This document shows, piece by piece, positions 9,687-17,443 of a stretch of DNA of 64,000 nt. Source of the stretch: Streptomyces sp. HUAS MG91 (GTDB lineage Bacteria > Actinomycetota > Actinomycetes > Streptomycetales > Streptomycetaceae); the NCBI RefSeq assembly GCF_040529335.1, contig NZ_CP159534.1, positions 7,440,001 to 7,504,000 on the forward strand. Reading direction: 5' to 3'. Below the pieces are notes generated by a model, which was given only the letters and a program-made list of their open reading frames with translations, did no database searches and was not told the DNA's origin. Positions within the stretch are counted from its first letter, which is position 1; each line of letters begins with the position of its first letter. Made by a program: the position numbers and the translations under genes.

Positions 9687-10283
9687 ATGCAGACCTCTCG
9701 TATGCTCCGCACGTCTCTGGCATCCGCTGTTCTCGGCCTCGGCGCCGTGACCGCCGTCGCCGCCACCGCCGAAGCCGCTCCAACGACCACCGCGCCTGCG
9801 GCCGCCGCCCAGCATGGCGCTCGGGCAGGCCACACCGAAACCCTGCCGCTCAGCGATGGCAGTTCCGCGTATGTCACCAAGCTGGCGAACGGTACCTACC
9901 AGGCCTGGGTCACGCACAAGGGGGTGCGGATCGCGGCGCTCGATTCCGCGCACAAGTCGCAGCGCGTACACGGCTACACGTATGAGCTCAACCAGGCGAA
10001 CGGCTTCGTCGGCGTGGTGCACCCCGGCGGCTGGCACAGCGAGCAGAACGTGCCGCAGCACCAGGACAAGCACCACACGAATCAGACCGGCAAGACCCGC
10101 GACGTGCGGCTCGGGGACGGCGCCATCGCCCACGTCACCAAGCTGCCCAACGGCACCTACCAGGCCTGGATCACCCGGCACGGAGTGCGCATCGCCGCCC
10201 TGGACGCCGGCCACAGCACAGCCCGCACCCACGGCCACCACTACACGCTCAACGCCCACACCGGGGCCGTCCACGTACGCTGA
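9687..10283 (+). CDS. Secreted protein with two tandem ~60-residue repeats
   Basis: A signal peptide (MQTSRMLRTSLASAVLGLGA, cleavage near AEAAP) precedes two copies of one module. Repeat 1 reads LSDGSSAYVTKLANGTYQAW then KGVRIAALDSAH; repeat 2 reads LGDGAIAHVTKLPNGTYQAW then HGVRIAALDAGH. A His/Gln-rich linker (QHQDKHHTNQTGK) joins them. Start is ATG 9687, with GGAAAGGGG seven bases upstream. I do not recognise the module. The gene stands alone and ends in a strong terminator. A cell-surface or extracellular role is inferred from the signal peptide only. Confidence 0.8.
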   Translation: MQTSRMLRTSLASAVLGLGAVTAVAATAEAAPTTTAPAAAAQHGARAGHTETLPLSDGSSAYVTKLANGTYQAWVTHKGVRIAALDSAHKSQRVHGYTYELNQANGFVGVVHPGGWHSEQNVPQHQDKHHTNQTGKTRDVRLGDGAIAHVTKLPNGTYQAWITRHGVRIAALDAGHSTARTHGHHYTLNAHTGAVHVR

Positions 10284-10297
10284 CGCTCCCGCCCGTT

Positions 10298-10335
10298 CCG
10301 GCCTTGTCCCCCCAGCGCTGGGAGGACAAGGCCGG
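10298..10335. terminator. 38-base near-perfect palindromic terminator
   Basis: CCGGCCTTGTCC (10298-10309) pairs with GGACAAGGCCGG (10324-10335), and the inner CCCAGCGCTGGG continues the stem. It lies 14 bases after the stop of the secreted repeat protein and should end its transcript. Confidence 0.8.
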
Positions 10336-10483
10336 GACGGTCTCGACGGACATGCCCGGCGGCGGGAGCGGGCAGGACGCCGCCAGGATCGACGAGCCCT
10401 CAGGCCCAGCCGGTGCACGACGTGGACAGCGACGGGGGACCGCCGGGGGGCGTGGAGACGGCCTGACCCGTTGCGGAGATCAC

Positions 10484-10729
10484 TCAGAGTGTCGGCACTG
10501 CGGCAGGTGGCGCGCTCACGGTTCGGGTCCGCATCCTCAATGCCATCCACAGGGCCACGAACCAGAGCACACCCGTCCAACCGGCGAGCACGTTGACCAC
10601 GATGACCAGCCACAGGCGCTCGACCTTGCGGCGGTAGGCGATCATCGACGGCACGAAGAGGATGGCAAGCGCGGCGGCGAGCACAACGGCGCCGAGGAGG
10701 AACTCGATGGGTCCTATGCCAGAGAACAT
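10484..10729 (-). CDS. Superinfection immunity-like small membrane protein
   Basis: The 81-residue protein has two hydrophobic segments (about residues 8-29 and 41-63) with the family pattern FVPSMIAYRRK and NVLAGWTGVLWFVALWMAL, as in the superinfection immunity protein family (PF14373-like, first seen in phage T4 Imm). In actinobacterial chromosomes such proteins are common and mostly unstudied. ATG 10729 is favoured over GTG 10732 by spacing to AGGG. It stands alone, convergent with the gene on its left. Confidence 0.75.
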   Translation of the reverse strand: MFSGIGPIEFLLGAVVLAAALAILFVPSMIAYRRKVERLWLVIVVNVLAGWTGVLWFVALWMALRMRTRTVSAPPAAVPTL

Positions 10730-10967
10730 CACGTCACCCTAGTGCAGCCTGCTTGACCGCTGCGGGCCACAGGCACGGGGGCGGTGAAGGTGTAGTGCGG
10801 GTGAACTGTCAGTGTGTCCGCCACGGTCAGCGATGTCTCGTTGAGATCACGTGCTCCCGCTCCCTTGACTGATCCCGGCACGCCCCGCTCGATAGCGAGT
10901 GATCACGGGCCGAGGGCGGAGCAGTCAGCTCCGGGCAATGAGTGACGGAGTTCGACAGGGCCTGTGA

Positions 10968-11612
10968 CGGCCTCAGGGCGGAGGGCATCGTCGCCGAGGG
11001 GACCGCGAGGTGCTGGCCGCGGTCATTTTCGTGGCCGCCTCGGGGTGCATCTGGAATCAGTTGCCTCCGGGCTTCGGTCTGTCGGGGGTGACGGCCTTTC
11101 GCCGGTTCACCGTGTGGACTGGGGCCCGGGTGTGGGCCAAGTTCCACCGCCTGGTCCTGGACGAACCCGGTGCTCGAGGCGGGCTGGACTGGTCGCGATG
11201 TGCGATCGACTCCGTCAGCGTTCGGGCCCTTGAAAGGGGCAGCCATAGGACCGAATCCGACCGACCGCGGCAAGAGCAGATCGAAAAGCCACCTGACCCA
11301 GCGGTGTCGGCCGAGTCGTTTGGATGACTGCGGCGCTGGCTGGCCTCCCGCGGGATCCGCCGTCGCCTTGTCCGAAGGGGTGGCGGTAGTCATAGCCCTT
11401 TTCTCCGTGCAGTTTTCCGGGCCGCCGGCGTCGGGGGGCACGACGTGAGCGGATGGCAGGCCGCTGCGGTCGATGAGGACGTGGAACGCACCATGTCCTG
11501 GCTGGCCGGCTGCCGACGCCTTCATCGCTGCTAGGAGCGCAAGCCGGAACACTTCCTCGCCTTCGCAGCCATCGCCGCGATCCTCATATGCCACCGCAGA
11601 CTCGCCAACTGA
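10968..11612 (+). mobile_element. Scrambled IS5-family transposase remnant
   Basis: The plus strand reads an IS5-type transposase from RPQGGGHRRRGDREVLAAV through SGCIWNQLPP and GLDWSRCAIDSVSVRA, ending near 11297 after a frameshift (GPNPTDRGKSRSKSHL). The C-terminal part is at 11481-11612 (VERTMSWLAGCRRLH, one in-frame stop, then ERKPEHFLAFAAIAAILICH). Between them the expected middle exists but is partly inverted: SSKRLGRHRWV on the minus strand (11295-11327), LRRWLASRGIRRRL on plus (11328-11381), and GKLHGEKGYDYRH (11380-11418) and HVLIDRSGLP (11454-11483) on minus. An in-frame stop lies at 10965. It is certainly inactive; terminal repeats were not identified. Confidence 0.85.
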
Positions 11613-11630
11613 AATGGCGTCTCCCTGTCC

Positions 11631-12070
11631 ATGCGCGCCGGCGCCGAACCCGCCGAGCTGAGCATCCACGCGGACAACAGCGACCGTTTCCCCGACGTCT
11701 ACGAGAGCCGGGACGCCAACGGCACACACGTCATCCAGTACCACGAGAACGGTGCCTCCAACCAGCGCTGGAAGCTCCAGCCGATCGGCTCCTCCACCAG
11801 CACCGGACACACCATGTACCGGATCATGAGCGTCGACAACGGCAAGTGCATCGACGGTCTGCCCGACCCCGGCGGCAACCAGCGGGAAACCCAGAACTTC
11901 ACCCTCGAACACCCCAACACGCGGATGCCGAACCTGACACTGCTGCGCAACAACGCCATCGGCCTGTACGCGAACATCCGCGGCAACCAGACCGGTGGCC
12001 CGACCAGCTGTGGAAGGTCCCCCTGCCGAATGAGACCTTCTACCTCCACCCCACGGTGGCGAACCAGTAG
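11631..12070 (+). pseudogene. Ricin-type (RICIN) lectin domain gene, 5'-truncated and frameshifted
   Basis: The reading MRAGAEPAELSIHADNSD then THVIQYHENGASNQRWKLQPI and YRIMSVDNGKCIDG has the repeated QxW/NxKCLD-like pattern of beta-trefoil lectin domains that bind carbohydrate. The frame breaks near 11995-12005, after NIRGNQTGG, and continues one frame over as DQLWKVPLPNETFYLHPTVANQ to a stop at 12070. There is no signal peptide or start; the 5' part seems lost at the adjoining transposase remnant. Confidence 0.7.
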
Positions 12071-12120
12071 ACCGGGACGGTCCGCCGCGGCCGACGTCGG
12101 GCACGAACCTTCTCTCTGCT

Positions 12121-12151
12121 GCGGGCCTCACCCGAGGAGGGTGAGGCCCGC
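12121..12151. terminator. Perfect 13-bp hairpin terminator
   Basis: GCGGGCCTCACCC (12121-12133) and GGGTGAGGCCCGC (12139-12151) flank a 5-base loop. It is the intact terminator of the broken lectin gene, insulating the hydrolase downstream. Confidence 0.85.
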
Positions 12152-12255
12152 ACTTGGTCACGAGGTAATGCTGAGGGGGAGTTCGCACGGGCCGGGTCCG
12201 CATCGTGGGACACAGTGCCGGGTCGGCGTTCGGTGTCCACGAAGGAGGAACTGTC

Positions 12256-12948
12256 ATGGCGGGCAAGCCCAGCATCGTATTCGCCCATGGGCTCTGGGCC
12301 GACGGGTCGTGCTTCCACCGGTTGATTCCCACGCTCCAGGCCGAAGGGCACGAGGTGTTCGCCTCGCAGCACGGCCTCGACTCGCTCGAGAGCGACGTCG
12401 CGTGCGTCAACTTCACGCTCGACCACGTCCCCGGACCGATCGTGCTCGTCGGGCACTCGTACGGCGGGACCCTGATCACCAAGGCCGGCATCCACGACCG
12501 CGTCGGCGCTCTCGTGTACATCGCCGCGCTCGCCCCGGACGAGGACGAGACGTCGCAGGCGCAGCAGGACCAGTTCACCCGCACGCCCGTCTTCGACCAC
12601 GTCGAAGTCGCTGATGGACGGGTGTGGCTCAAGGCCTCGGGTATCCCGGACTTCTGCGGAGACCTGCCGGAGGCGGAGCAGAAGCTCCTGCTGGCGACCG
12701 GTGCGGTGCCGGACGCGGAGCTGTTCAACCAGCAAGCCACCGGTACGGCTTGGCGCACGAAGCCGAGCTGGTGCATCGTCGCCACCCATGACCGCACGGT
12801 CAACCCCGAGCTGGAACGCCATGCGGCCAAGCGCATGGGTGCCAAGACCTACGAGGTGGCCAGCAGCCACGTGCCGATGCTCTCGCATCCCGATGTCGTC
12901 CTCGACGTGATCCGCGAGGCCGCGCGGTCCCTCGGAGGGCAGGGGTAG
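12256..12948 (+). CDS. Alpha/beta hydrolase
   Basis: The 230-residue alpha/beta fold enzyme has the oxyanion-side motif VFAHGLWADGS, nucleophile elbow VLVGHSYGGT (Ser), and a late ATHDRTV acid region with His in SSHVPMLSHPD. It resembles the esterase/EstC-like group widespread in Streptomyces. ATG 12256 follows GAAGGAGG with good spacing. A fragment of the same family survives at 37810-38037. The substrate is unknown. Confidence 0.9.
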   Translation: MAGKPSIVFAHGLWADGSCFHRLIPTLQAEGHEVFASQHGLDSLESDVACVNFTLDHVPGPIVLVGHSYGGTLITKAGIHDRVGALVYIAALAPDEDETSQAQQDQFTRTPVFDHVEVADGRVWLKASGIPDFCGDLPEAEQKLLLATGAVPDAELFNQQATGTAWRTKPSWCIVATHDRTVNPELERHAAKRMGAKTYEVASSHVPMLSHPDVVLDVIREAARSLGGQG

Positions 12949-12961
12949 GCCGTGTCGACAG

Positions 12962-13204
12962 GTGCCTCGCGGCCCAGCAGGGGGCGTGGCGGCCATCGAT
13001 ACGCGTGAAGAAGAAGCGATCCGGGCGCTCACCGAGCGCCTCACGGAAACCCATCGCGTCACCCACACGCCGGACGAAGTGGCCGCGGCCGTCGCCGAGG
13101 CCCACGCGTCCTTCCACGGCCGACCCGTGCGCGACTTCGTCCCTGTCCTCGTCGAACGCAAAGCACGCGCCGCTCTCACCGAGAGGCCCGCCAAGGGCAG
13201 GTGA
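12962..13204 (+). CDS. Small three-helix-bundle dimerization domain protein
   Basis: The protein of up to 80 residues has an Arg/Glu-rich helical pattern, EEEAIRALTERLTETHR, VAAAVAEAHASFHG and PVRDFVPVLVERKAR. This matches small actinobacterial proteins annotated as three-helix bundle dimerization domain-containing. The start is uncertain: GTG 12962 or GTG 12986, neither with an ideal ribosome site. It lies just after an alpha/beta hydrolase and before the ferredoxin of the P450 set. Its function is not known. Confidence 0.7.
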   Translation: MPRGPAGGVAAIDTREEEAIRALTERLTETHRVTHTPDEVAAAVAEAHASFHGRPVRDFVPVLVERKARAALTERPAKGR

Positions 13205-13332
13205 ACGGCCGACACGACGGCATCGACACCGGCACACGACGTTCCCGGCCATGCTTGCCGTCGCGGCTCGACGCACTTGGTCCCGCGGCGCCAACTGCGT
13301 ACCGGAAGATGGCAGAGAGGGGGTGCTCGGGG

Positions 13333-13542
13333 ATGCGGATCGTCGTCGATCTCACCCGGTGCCAGGCATACGCGCAGTGCGTGTTCCTCGCTCCGCAGGT
13401 CTTCGAACTGCACGGAGAGGAGGCTCTGCTCTACCGGCCGGACGTCCCGGAGGAGCAGCTCGATCGGGTGCGCGAGGCCGTGGTGGCCTGCCCGGTGCGG
13501 GCGATCCTCGTGGGGGAGGCGGTGGACGCCGGTGCCGAGTGA
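13333..13542 (+). CDS. [3Fe-4S] ferredoxin of a P450 system
   Basis: The 69-residue ferredoxin has cluster cysteines in DLTRCQAYAQC (C-x5-C) and ACPVRAI, three in all, the pattern of [3Fe-4S] P450-partner ferredoxins. It starts at ATG 13333 after a G-rich ribosome site. Its end overlaps the GTG start of the reductase gene by 11 bases, and a P450 follows, so it most likely shuttles electrons from that reductase to that P450. Confidence 0.9.
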   Translation: MRIVVDLTRCQAYAQCVFLAPQVFELHGEEALLYRPDVPEEQLDRVREAVVACPVRAILVGEAVDAGAE

Positions 13543-14905
13543 TCCGCGCGAGGGCCGGATCGTGGTCGTCGGCGCTTCGCTGGCCGGGTTGCGGGCCGCG
13601 GAGGCGCTGCGTGAGGAAGGTTTCACCGGCCCCCTGACCGTGGTGGGGGAGGAGCACCGGCCGCCCTACGACCGGCCGCCGCTGTCCAAGCAGGTGCTGC
13701 TCGGCACCGCGGCACCGGACACCACCGGACTGCCGATGCGGCGGGACCCGGACGCTCAGTGGCGGCTGGGCGTGCGCGCCACCGGTCTCGACCCCCTCGC
13801 CAAGCGGGTGCTCCTGGCCGACGGCGAATCGCTGCCCTACGACCGGCTGCTGATCGCCACCGGGACCCGGGCACGGCCCTGGCCCCATCCGCAGCAGGCC
13901 GCCCTGGACGGCGTGTTCACCCTGCGCACCAGCGAGGACGCCGCGCGGCTCGCCGAGCGGCTGGCCGCGGGGCCACGCCGAGTCCTGGTCATCGGCGCGG
14001 GCTTCACCGGCTCGGAGATCGCCTCGGCCTGCCGGGAGCGGGGGATCGAGGTCACCGTCGCCGAGCGCGGGCCCGGACCGCTGGTGGGCGCGCTCGGCGG
14101 CACACTGGCCAAGCTCGCGGCCGCGATGCAGCGGGCGCACGGCGTGGACCTGCGGTGCGCGGTGACGGTGTCCGCGCTGCGCGGGCGCGACGGCCGGTTC
14201 GTCGGTGCGGACTTCTCCGACGGCAGCCGCGTCGAAGCGGACCTCTGTGTCGTCGCCCTGGGGGCGATCCGCAACATCGAGTGGCTGGCGGACGCCGGAC
14301 TCGCGGCGGGACCCCACGGAATCGCCTGCGACGCCGGATGCCGCGCCGTCGACATGTACGGGATCGTCACCGACGACATCTTCGTGGCCGGCGACATCGC
14401 CCGCTTCCCGCACCCGCTGTTCGACTACCAGATGCTGTCCCTGGAGCACTGGGGCAACGCGGTCGCGCAGGCCGAGGTAGCGGCGCACAACATGGTGAGC
14501 CCGGGGCCGCTGCGGCGCCCGCACCTCACGGTCCCGGTCTTCTGGTCGAGTCAGTTCGGATTCAACATCAAGTCGGTGGGGGTTCCCGCCTTCTCCGACC
14601 AGGTGGTCATCGCCCAGGGATCGCTCGCCGAACGCCGTCTGGTGGCGGTCTACGGCTATCGGGGCCGCATCACCGCCGCGGTCACCGTCAACATGGCCAA
14701 GTGGCTGGAGCACTACCAGGGGCTGATCGAGTCCGCCGCGACGTTCCCGCCCGGGCCCGGCGCGGCCGACGGCCAGCCCCTGGTGACCGAATTCCCCATC
14801 CCGTCCGACGTGCCGGACGCCAGGGGGCTCTCCCACGGCCCCACCGTCGCGCTCACCGGTCATCTGCCGGTCCGCCGGCTGACCGTGGTGCGGTCCGCCG
14901 GCTGA
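13532..14905 (+). CDS. FAD/NAD(P)H-dependent ferredoxin reductase
   Basis: The 457-residue reductase has an N-terminal FAD dinucleotide motif (IVVVGASLAGLRAAEAL), PPYDRPPLSKQVL, the ATGTRARPWP connecting motif, a second NAD(P)H-binding fold (VLVIGAGFTGSEIASACRERG, about residue 151) and a late FAD motif DDIFVAGDIARF. This is the rubredoxin/putidaredoxin reductase-type architecture, with a C-terminal reductase domain (VFWSSQFGFNIKSVGVP). GTG 13532 starts the conserved part and overlaps the ferredoxin gene, implying coupled translation. Confidence 0.9.
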   Translation: MPSDPREGRIVVVGASLAGLRAAEALREEGFTGPLTVVGEEHRPPYDRPPLSKQVLLGTAAPDTTGLPMRRDPDAQWRLGVRATGLDPLAKRVLLADGESLPYDRLLIATGTRARPWPHPQQAALDGVFTLRTSEDAARLAERLAAGPRRVLVIGAGFTGSEIASACRERGIEVTVAERGPGPLVGALGGTLAKLAAAMQRAHGVDLRCAVTVSALRGRDGRFVGADFSDGSRVEADLCVVALGAIRNIEWLADAGLAAGPHGIACDAGCRAVDMYGIVTDDIFVAGDIARFPHPLFDYQMLSLEHWGNAVAQAEVAAHNMVSPGPLRRPHLTVPVFWSSQFGFNIKSVGVPAFSDQVVIAQGSLAERRLVAVYGYRGRITAAVTVNMAKWLEHYQGLIESAATFPPGPGAADGQPLVTEFPIPSDVPDARGLSHGPTVALTGHLPVRRLTVVRSAG

Positions 14906-14934
14906 TCATCACGTACCCGCCGGGAGGAGCTCCC

Positions 14935-16143
14935 ATGGCTGACGACACCCTGCTTCAGCGCATCACGGACTACACCAACCGGCCGGACCCCTACCCGCTG
15001 TACGCGCAGCTGCGCGAGGCGGGCGTGGTACGGCAGACGGACGGCAGCTATCTGGTCGGCACCTACCACGACATCGTCGCCCTTCTCCACGACCCACGGG
15101 TCAGTTCCGACCAGCGCAATCGCACCGCGCTCTACCGCGGAGCGGACCCGGGGGACGCACGGCAACTGCCCACGTTCATCCGGCGCGACGACCCCGATCA
15201 CCACAGGCTGCGCAGCATGGCCATGCGGCCGTTCGGGCCGCCGCACAGCCCGGGCCGCATCGACGCGATGCGAGAAGAGATCACCCGGATCACCGAGGAC
15301 CTGATCGCGTCGATCCAGGACCGCGAGCAGGTCGACATCGTCGACGACTTCGCCTATCCGCTGCCCGTCACCGTCATCTGCCGACTGCTCGGAGTTCCCC
15401 GCGAGGACGAACCCGTCTTCCGCGAGTGGTCCGCCACGGTCATCGACTCCATCGACATCGGGCCAGGCGAGGACCTCCGCAAACGCGAAGCGGCCGGCGA
15501 GCAGGCTCGTACACAGATGGGCCGCTACCTGGTGGACCTCGCCGAGCGTCGCCGAGGCGGCCCGGGCGACGACATGCTCTCCGCGTTCGTCAACGATCCC
15601 GGCCCGGCCGGAGAGTTCTCCCGCGCGGAGCTGGCGGCGACCTCGGCCCTCCTGCTCGTGGCAGGCCACGAGACCACGGTGAACCTGATCACCAACGGGA
15701 TACTCACCCTGCTGCGCCACCCCGACCAGCTGGACCTCCTGCGCCGTGATCCGGGTCTGATGCCGAGCGCGGTGGAGGAACTGCTGCGCTACGAGCCGCC
15801 GGTCCACATGCTTCCGCGTACACCGCTCGCCCCTCTCGACATCGCGGGCACCACCGTTCCCCGGGGCGTCCCTCTGGTGCTCGTGCTCGCCTCGGGCAGC
15901 CGCGACCCGCAGCGGTTCCGTGATCCCGACCGGTTCGACCCCACCCGCCCGGACAACCAGCACCTCGGCTTCGGCAGCGGCATCCACTCCTGCTACGGAG
16001 CGCCCCTCGCCAGGATCGAGGCCCAGATCGCCCTCGGCGCGCTGGCGCCCCGCCTCAGCACGGCCACCCTGGTCGAGGACCCACCCCCGTACCGCAACAG
16101 CGCGATACTGCGAGGGCCCCGACACCTTCGCGTCGAGTTCTAG
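14935..16143 (+). CDS. Cytochrome P450
   Basis: The 402-residue soluble bacterial P450 has the oxygen-binding I-helix motif LLVAGHETTVN (about residue 242), K-helix ExxR in EELLRY, and heme loop LGFGSGIHSCYGAPLAR with the proximal Cys near 353. ATG 14935 follows GGGAGGAG. With its own ferredoxin and reductase immediately upstream it forms a self-sufficient three-component monooxygenase. No biosynthetic core enzyme is adjacent, so a tailoring or catabolic role is open. Confidence 0.95.
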   Translation: MADDTLLQRITDYTNRPDPYPLYAQLREAGVVRQTDGSYLVGTYHDIVALLHDPRVSSDQRNRTALYRGADPGDARQLPTFIRRDDPDHHRLRSMAMRPFGPPHSPGRIDAMREEITRITEDLIASIQDREQVDIVDDFAYPLPVTVICRLLGVPREDEPVFREWSATVIDSIDIGPGEDLRKREAAGEQARTQMGRYLVDLAERRRGGPGDDMLSAFVNDPGPAGEFSRAELAATSALLLVAGHETTVNLITNGILTLLRHPDQLDLLRRDPGLMPSAVEELLRYEPPVHMLPRTPLAPLDIAGTTVPRGVPLVLVLASGSRDPQRFRDPDRFDPTRPDNQHLGFGSGIHSCYGAPLARIEAQIALGALAPRLSTATLVEDPPPYRNSAILRGPRHLRVEF

Positions 16144-16283
16144 CAGCGCACCGGCCAGCCACGAACCCGTGGGCGAAACCGAGCACGTACGGGTGTTCTA
16201 CGTTGATCTGCTCGGCATGCCTCGGAGAGTCCCGCGGGAAGACGGGGGAGCCGGCGCACCGAGGAACGTCCGGGGTGTGGTCG

Positions 16284-17309
16284 TCACACCGTCAGCCACC
16301 CTCGGCGCAGGGCCTGCACGCCGGCCTGGAAGCGCGTCTCCGCTTCCAGCGTCAGCATGAGGCGCGTGATGCGGCGGCGCACGGTGTGGACGTGGACGCC
16401 GAGGCGACGGGCGATCGCCTCGTCCTTGAGGCCCGAGGAGAGCAGCGTCAGCACCTCGCGATCCTCCTCCGTGATCTCGTCGTCGCGGACGGCTCCGATC
16501 GGCACCGCGCGCTCCCACAGCGCGTCGAACAGCGGCACCAGGGCGTTGCCCAGGAGCGAGTCGCTGACCACCAGCGCGGAGGCGGTCGGATCGGCGGCGT
16601 CGGTGGGCGGTAGCAGAGTGACGCGCCGGTCGACCGTGATCAGCTTGGTGGGCAGAGCGGTACCCACCCGGATCTGAACCCCCTGCTCGGACAGCTCGTT
16701 GAGGCCGCGGGCCCGGCCCTGGAAACTCAGCCCTTCCCGGTCGACGACCACGCGGACGCGTGCCCCGCGCCGTGCCGGAGCGGCGACGTCCAGCGGCGTC
16801 GGCATGCCGTCGGGCTGACTGGAGGCGTAGGGCGGACGGTCGATCAGGGCCACTTCCTCGCGCGCCGACACCACCAGGGCGGCGACACGCTCGGCGATGG
16901 CGAGCCCGCCGCGCACGGTCTCGATGCCGATCGCCCGGGGATTGTGCACCGTGCTGAGGAGGCGCGCGGAGATCCGGTCGACCGACCCGGTCAGCTCCTC
17001 CAGCTCGGCTGATCTGCGCATCAGTTGGGCCCGGTGTTGATGAAGCAGGGTGCGCAGCGCGGTGGCCGGAGGGATGGGATGCGGCAGGCCGGGGCCGTCG
17101 GCGGGCCGGGTGAAGCCGTGCCCGGCGAGCTGGTCGAGAGCGGCCGTGACGCGGCGCGCGGGCAGCCCGAGCGTTCGGCCGAGCGCGCTGCGGGACCGGT
17201 GCGGAGGCAGCGTCAGCAGCGCTTCGTAGACCTGGAGTTCGTCGGCTTCGAGCCCGAGGGCCTCCCACTGCGCATCGACTTCGGTCAGGGCCACGGCGCC
17301 GATTCTCAC
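16284..17309 (-). CDS. TrmB-like / LuxR-type transcriptional regulator
   Basis: The 341-residue protein begins with a TrmB-like winged helix (LGLEADELQVYEALLTLPPH, SALGRTLGLPARRVTAALDQLAGHGF), has a middle phospholipase D-like sensor region and ends with a LuxR-type HTH (LTLLSSGLKDEAIARRLGVHVHTVRRRITRLML). This layout is frequent in Streptomyces. The start is GTG 17309 or GTG 17294; AGGTGA would serve the second. It is divergent from a secreted metalloprotease gene, its likeliest target, and convergent with the P450 operon. Confidence 0.88.
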   Translation of the reverse strand: MRIGAVALTEVDAQWEALGLEADELQVYEALLTLPPHRSRSALGRTLGLPARRVTAALDQLAGHGFTRPADGPGLPHPIPPATALRTLLHQHRAQLMRRSAELEELTGSVDRISARLLSTVHNPRAIGIETVRGGLAIAERVAALVVSAREEVALIDRPPYASSQPDGMPTPLDVAAPARRGARVRVVVDREGLSFQGRARGLNELSEQGVQIRVGTALPTKLITVDRRVTLLPPTDAADPTASALVVSDSLLGNALVPLFDALWERAVPIGAVRDDEITEEDREVLTLLSSGLKDEAIARRLGVHVHTVRRRITRLMLTLEAETRFQAGVQALRRGWLTV

Positions 17310-17443
17310 CTGGATGTGCAGGCCACACAAGTGGCCACGTACACAAGTGAGCACCGGAAACGCATTGTTCACCGGTGTGCTCCGGCCTTTGCATGTCCGC
17401 ATCCGAATTCCCTCCACCCATCCGTGCAGCGAAGGGATCAGTC

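Noticed and set aside
10827..12845. Long 672-codon minus-strand open frame
   Set aside because: It runs antisense through the IS remnant, lectin fragment and hydrolase gene; a typical GC-rich shadow frame. Its only meaningful parts are the inverted transposase pieces.
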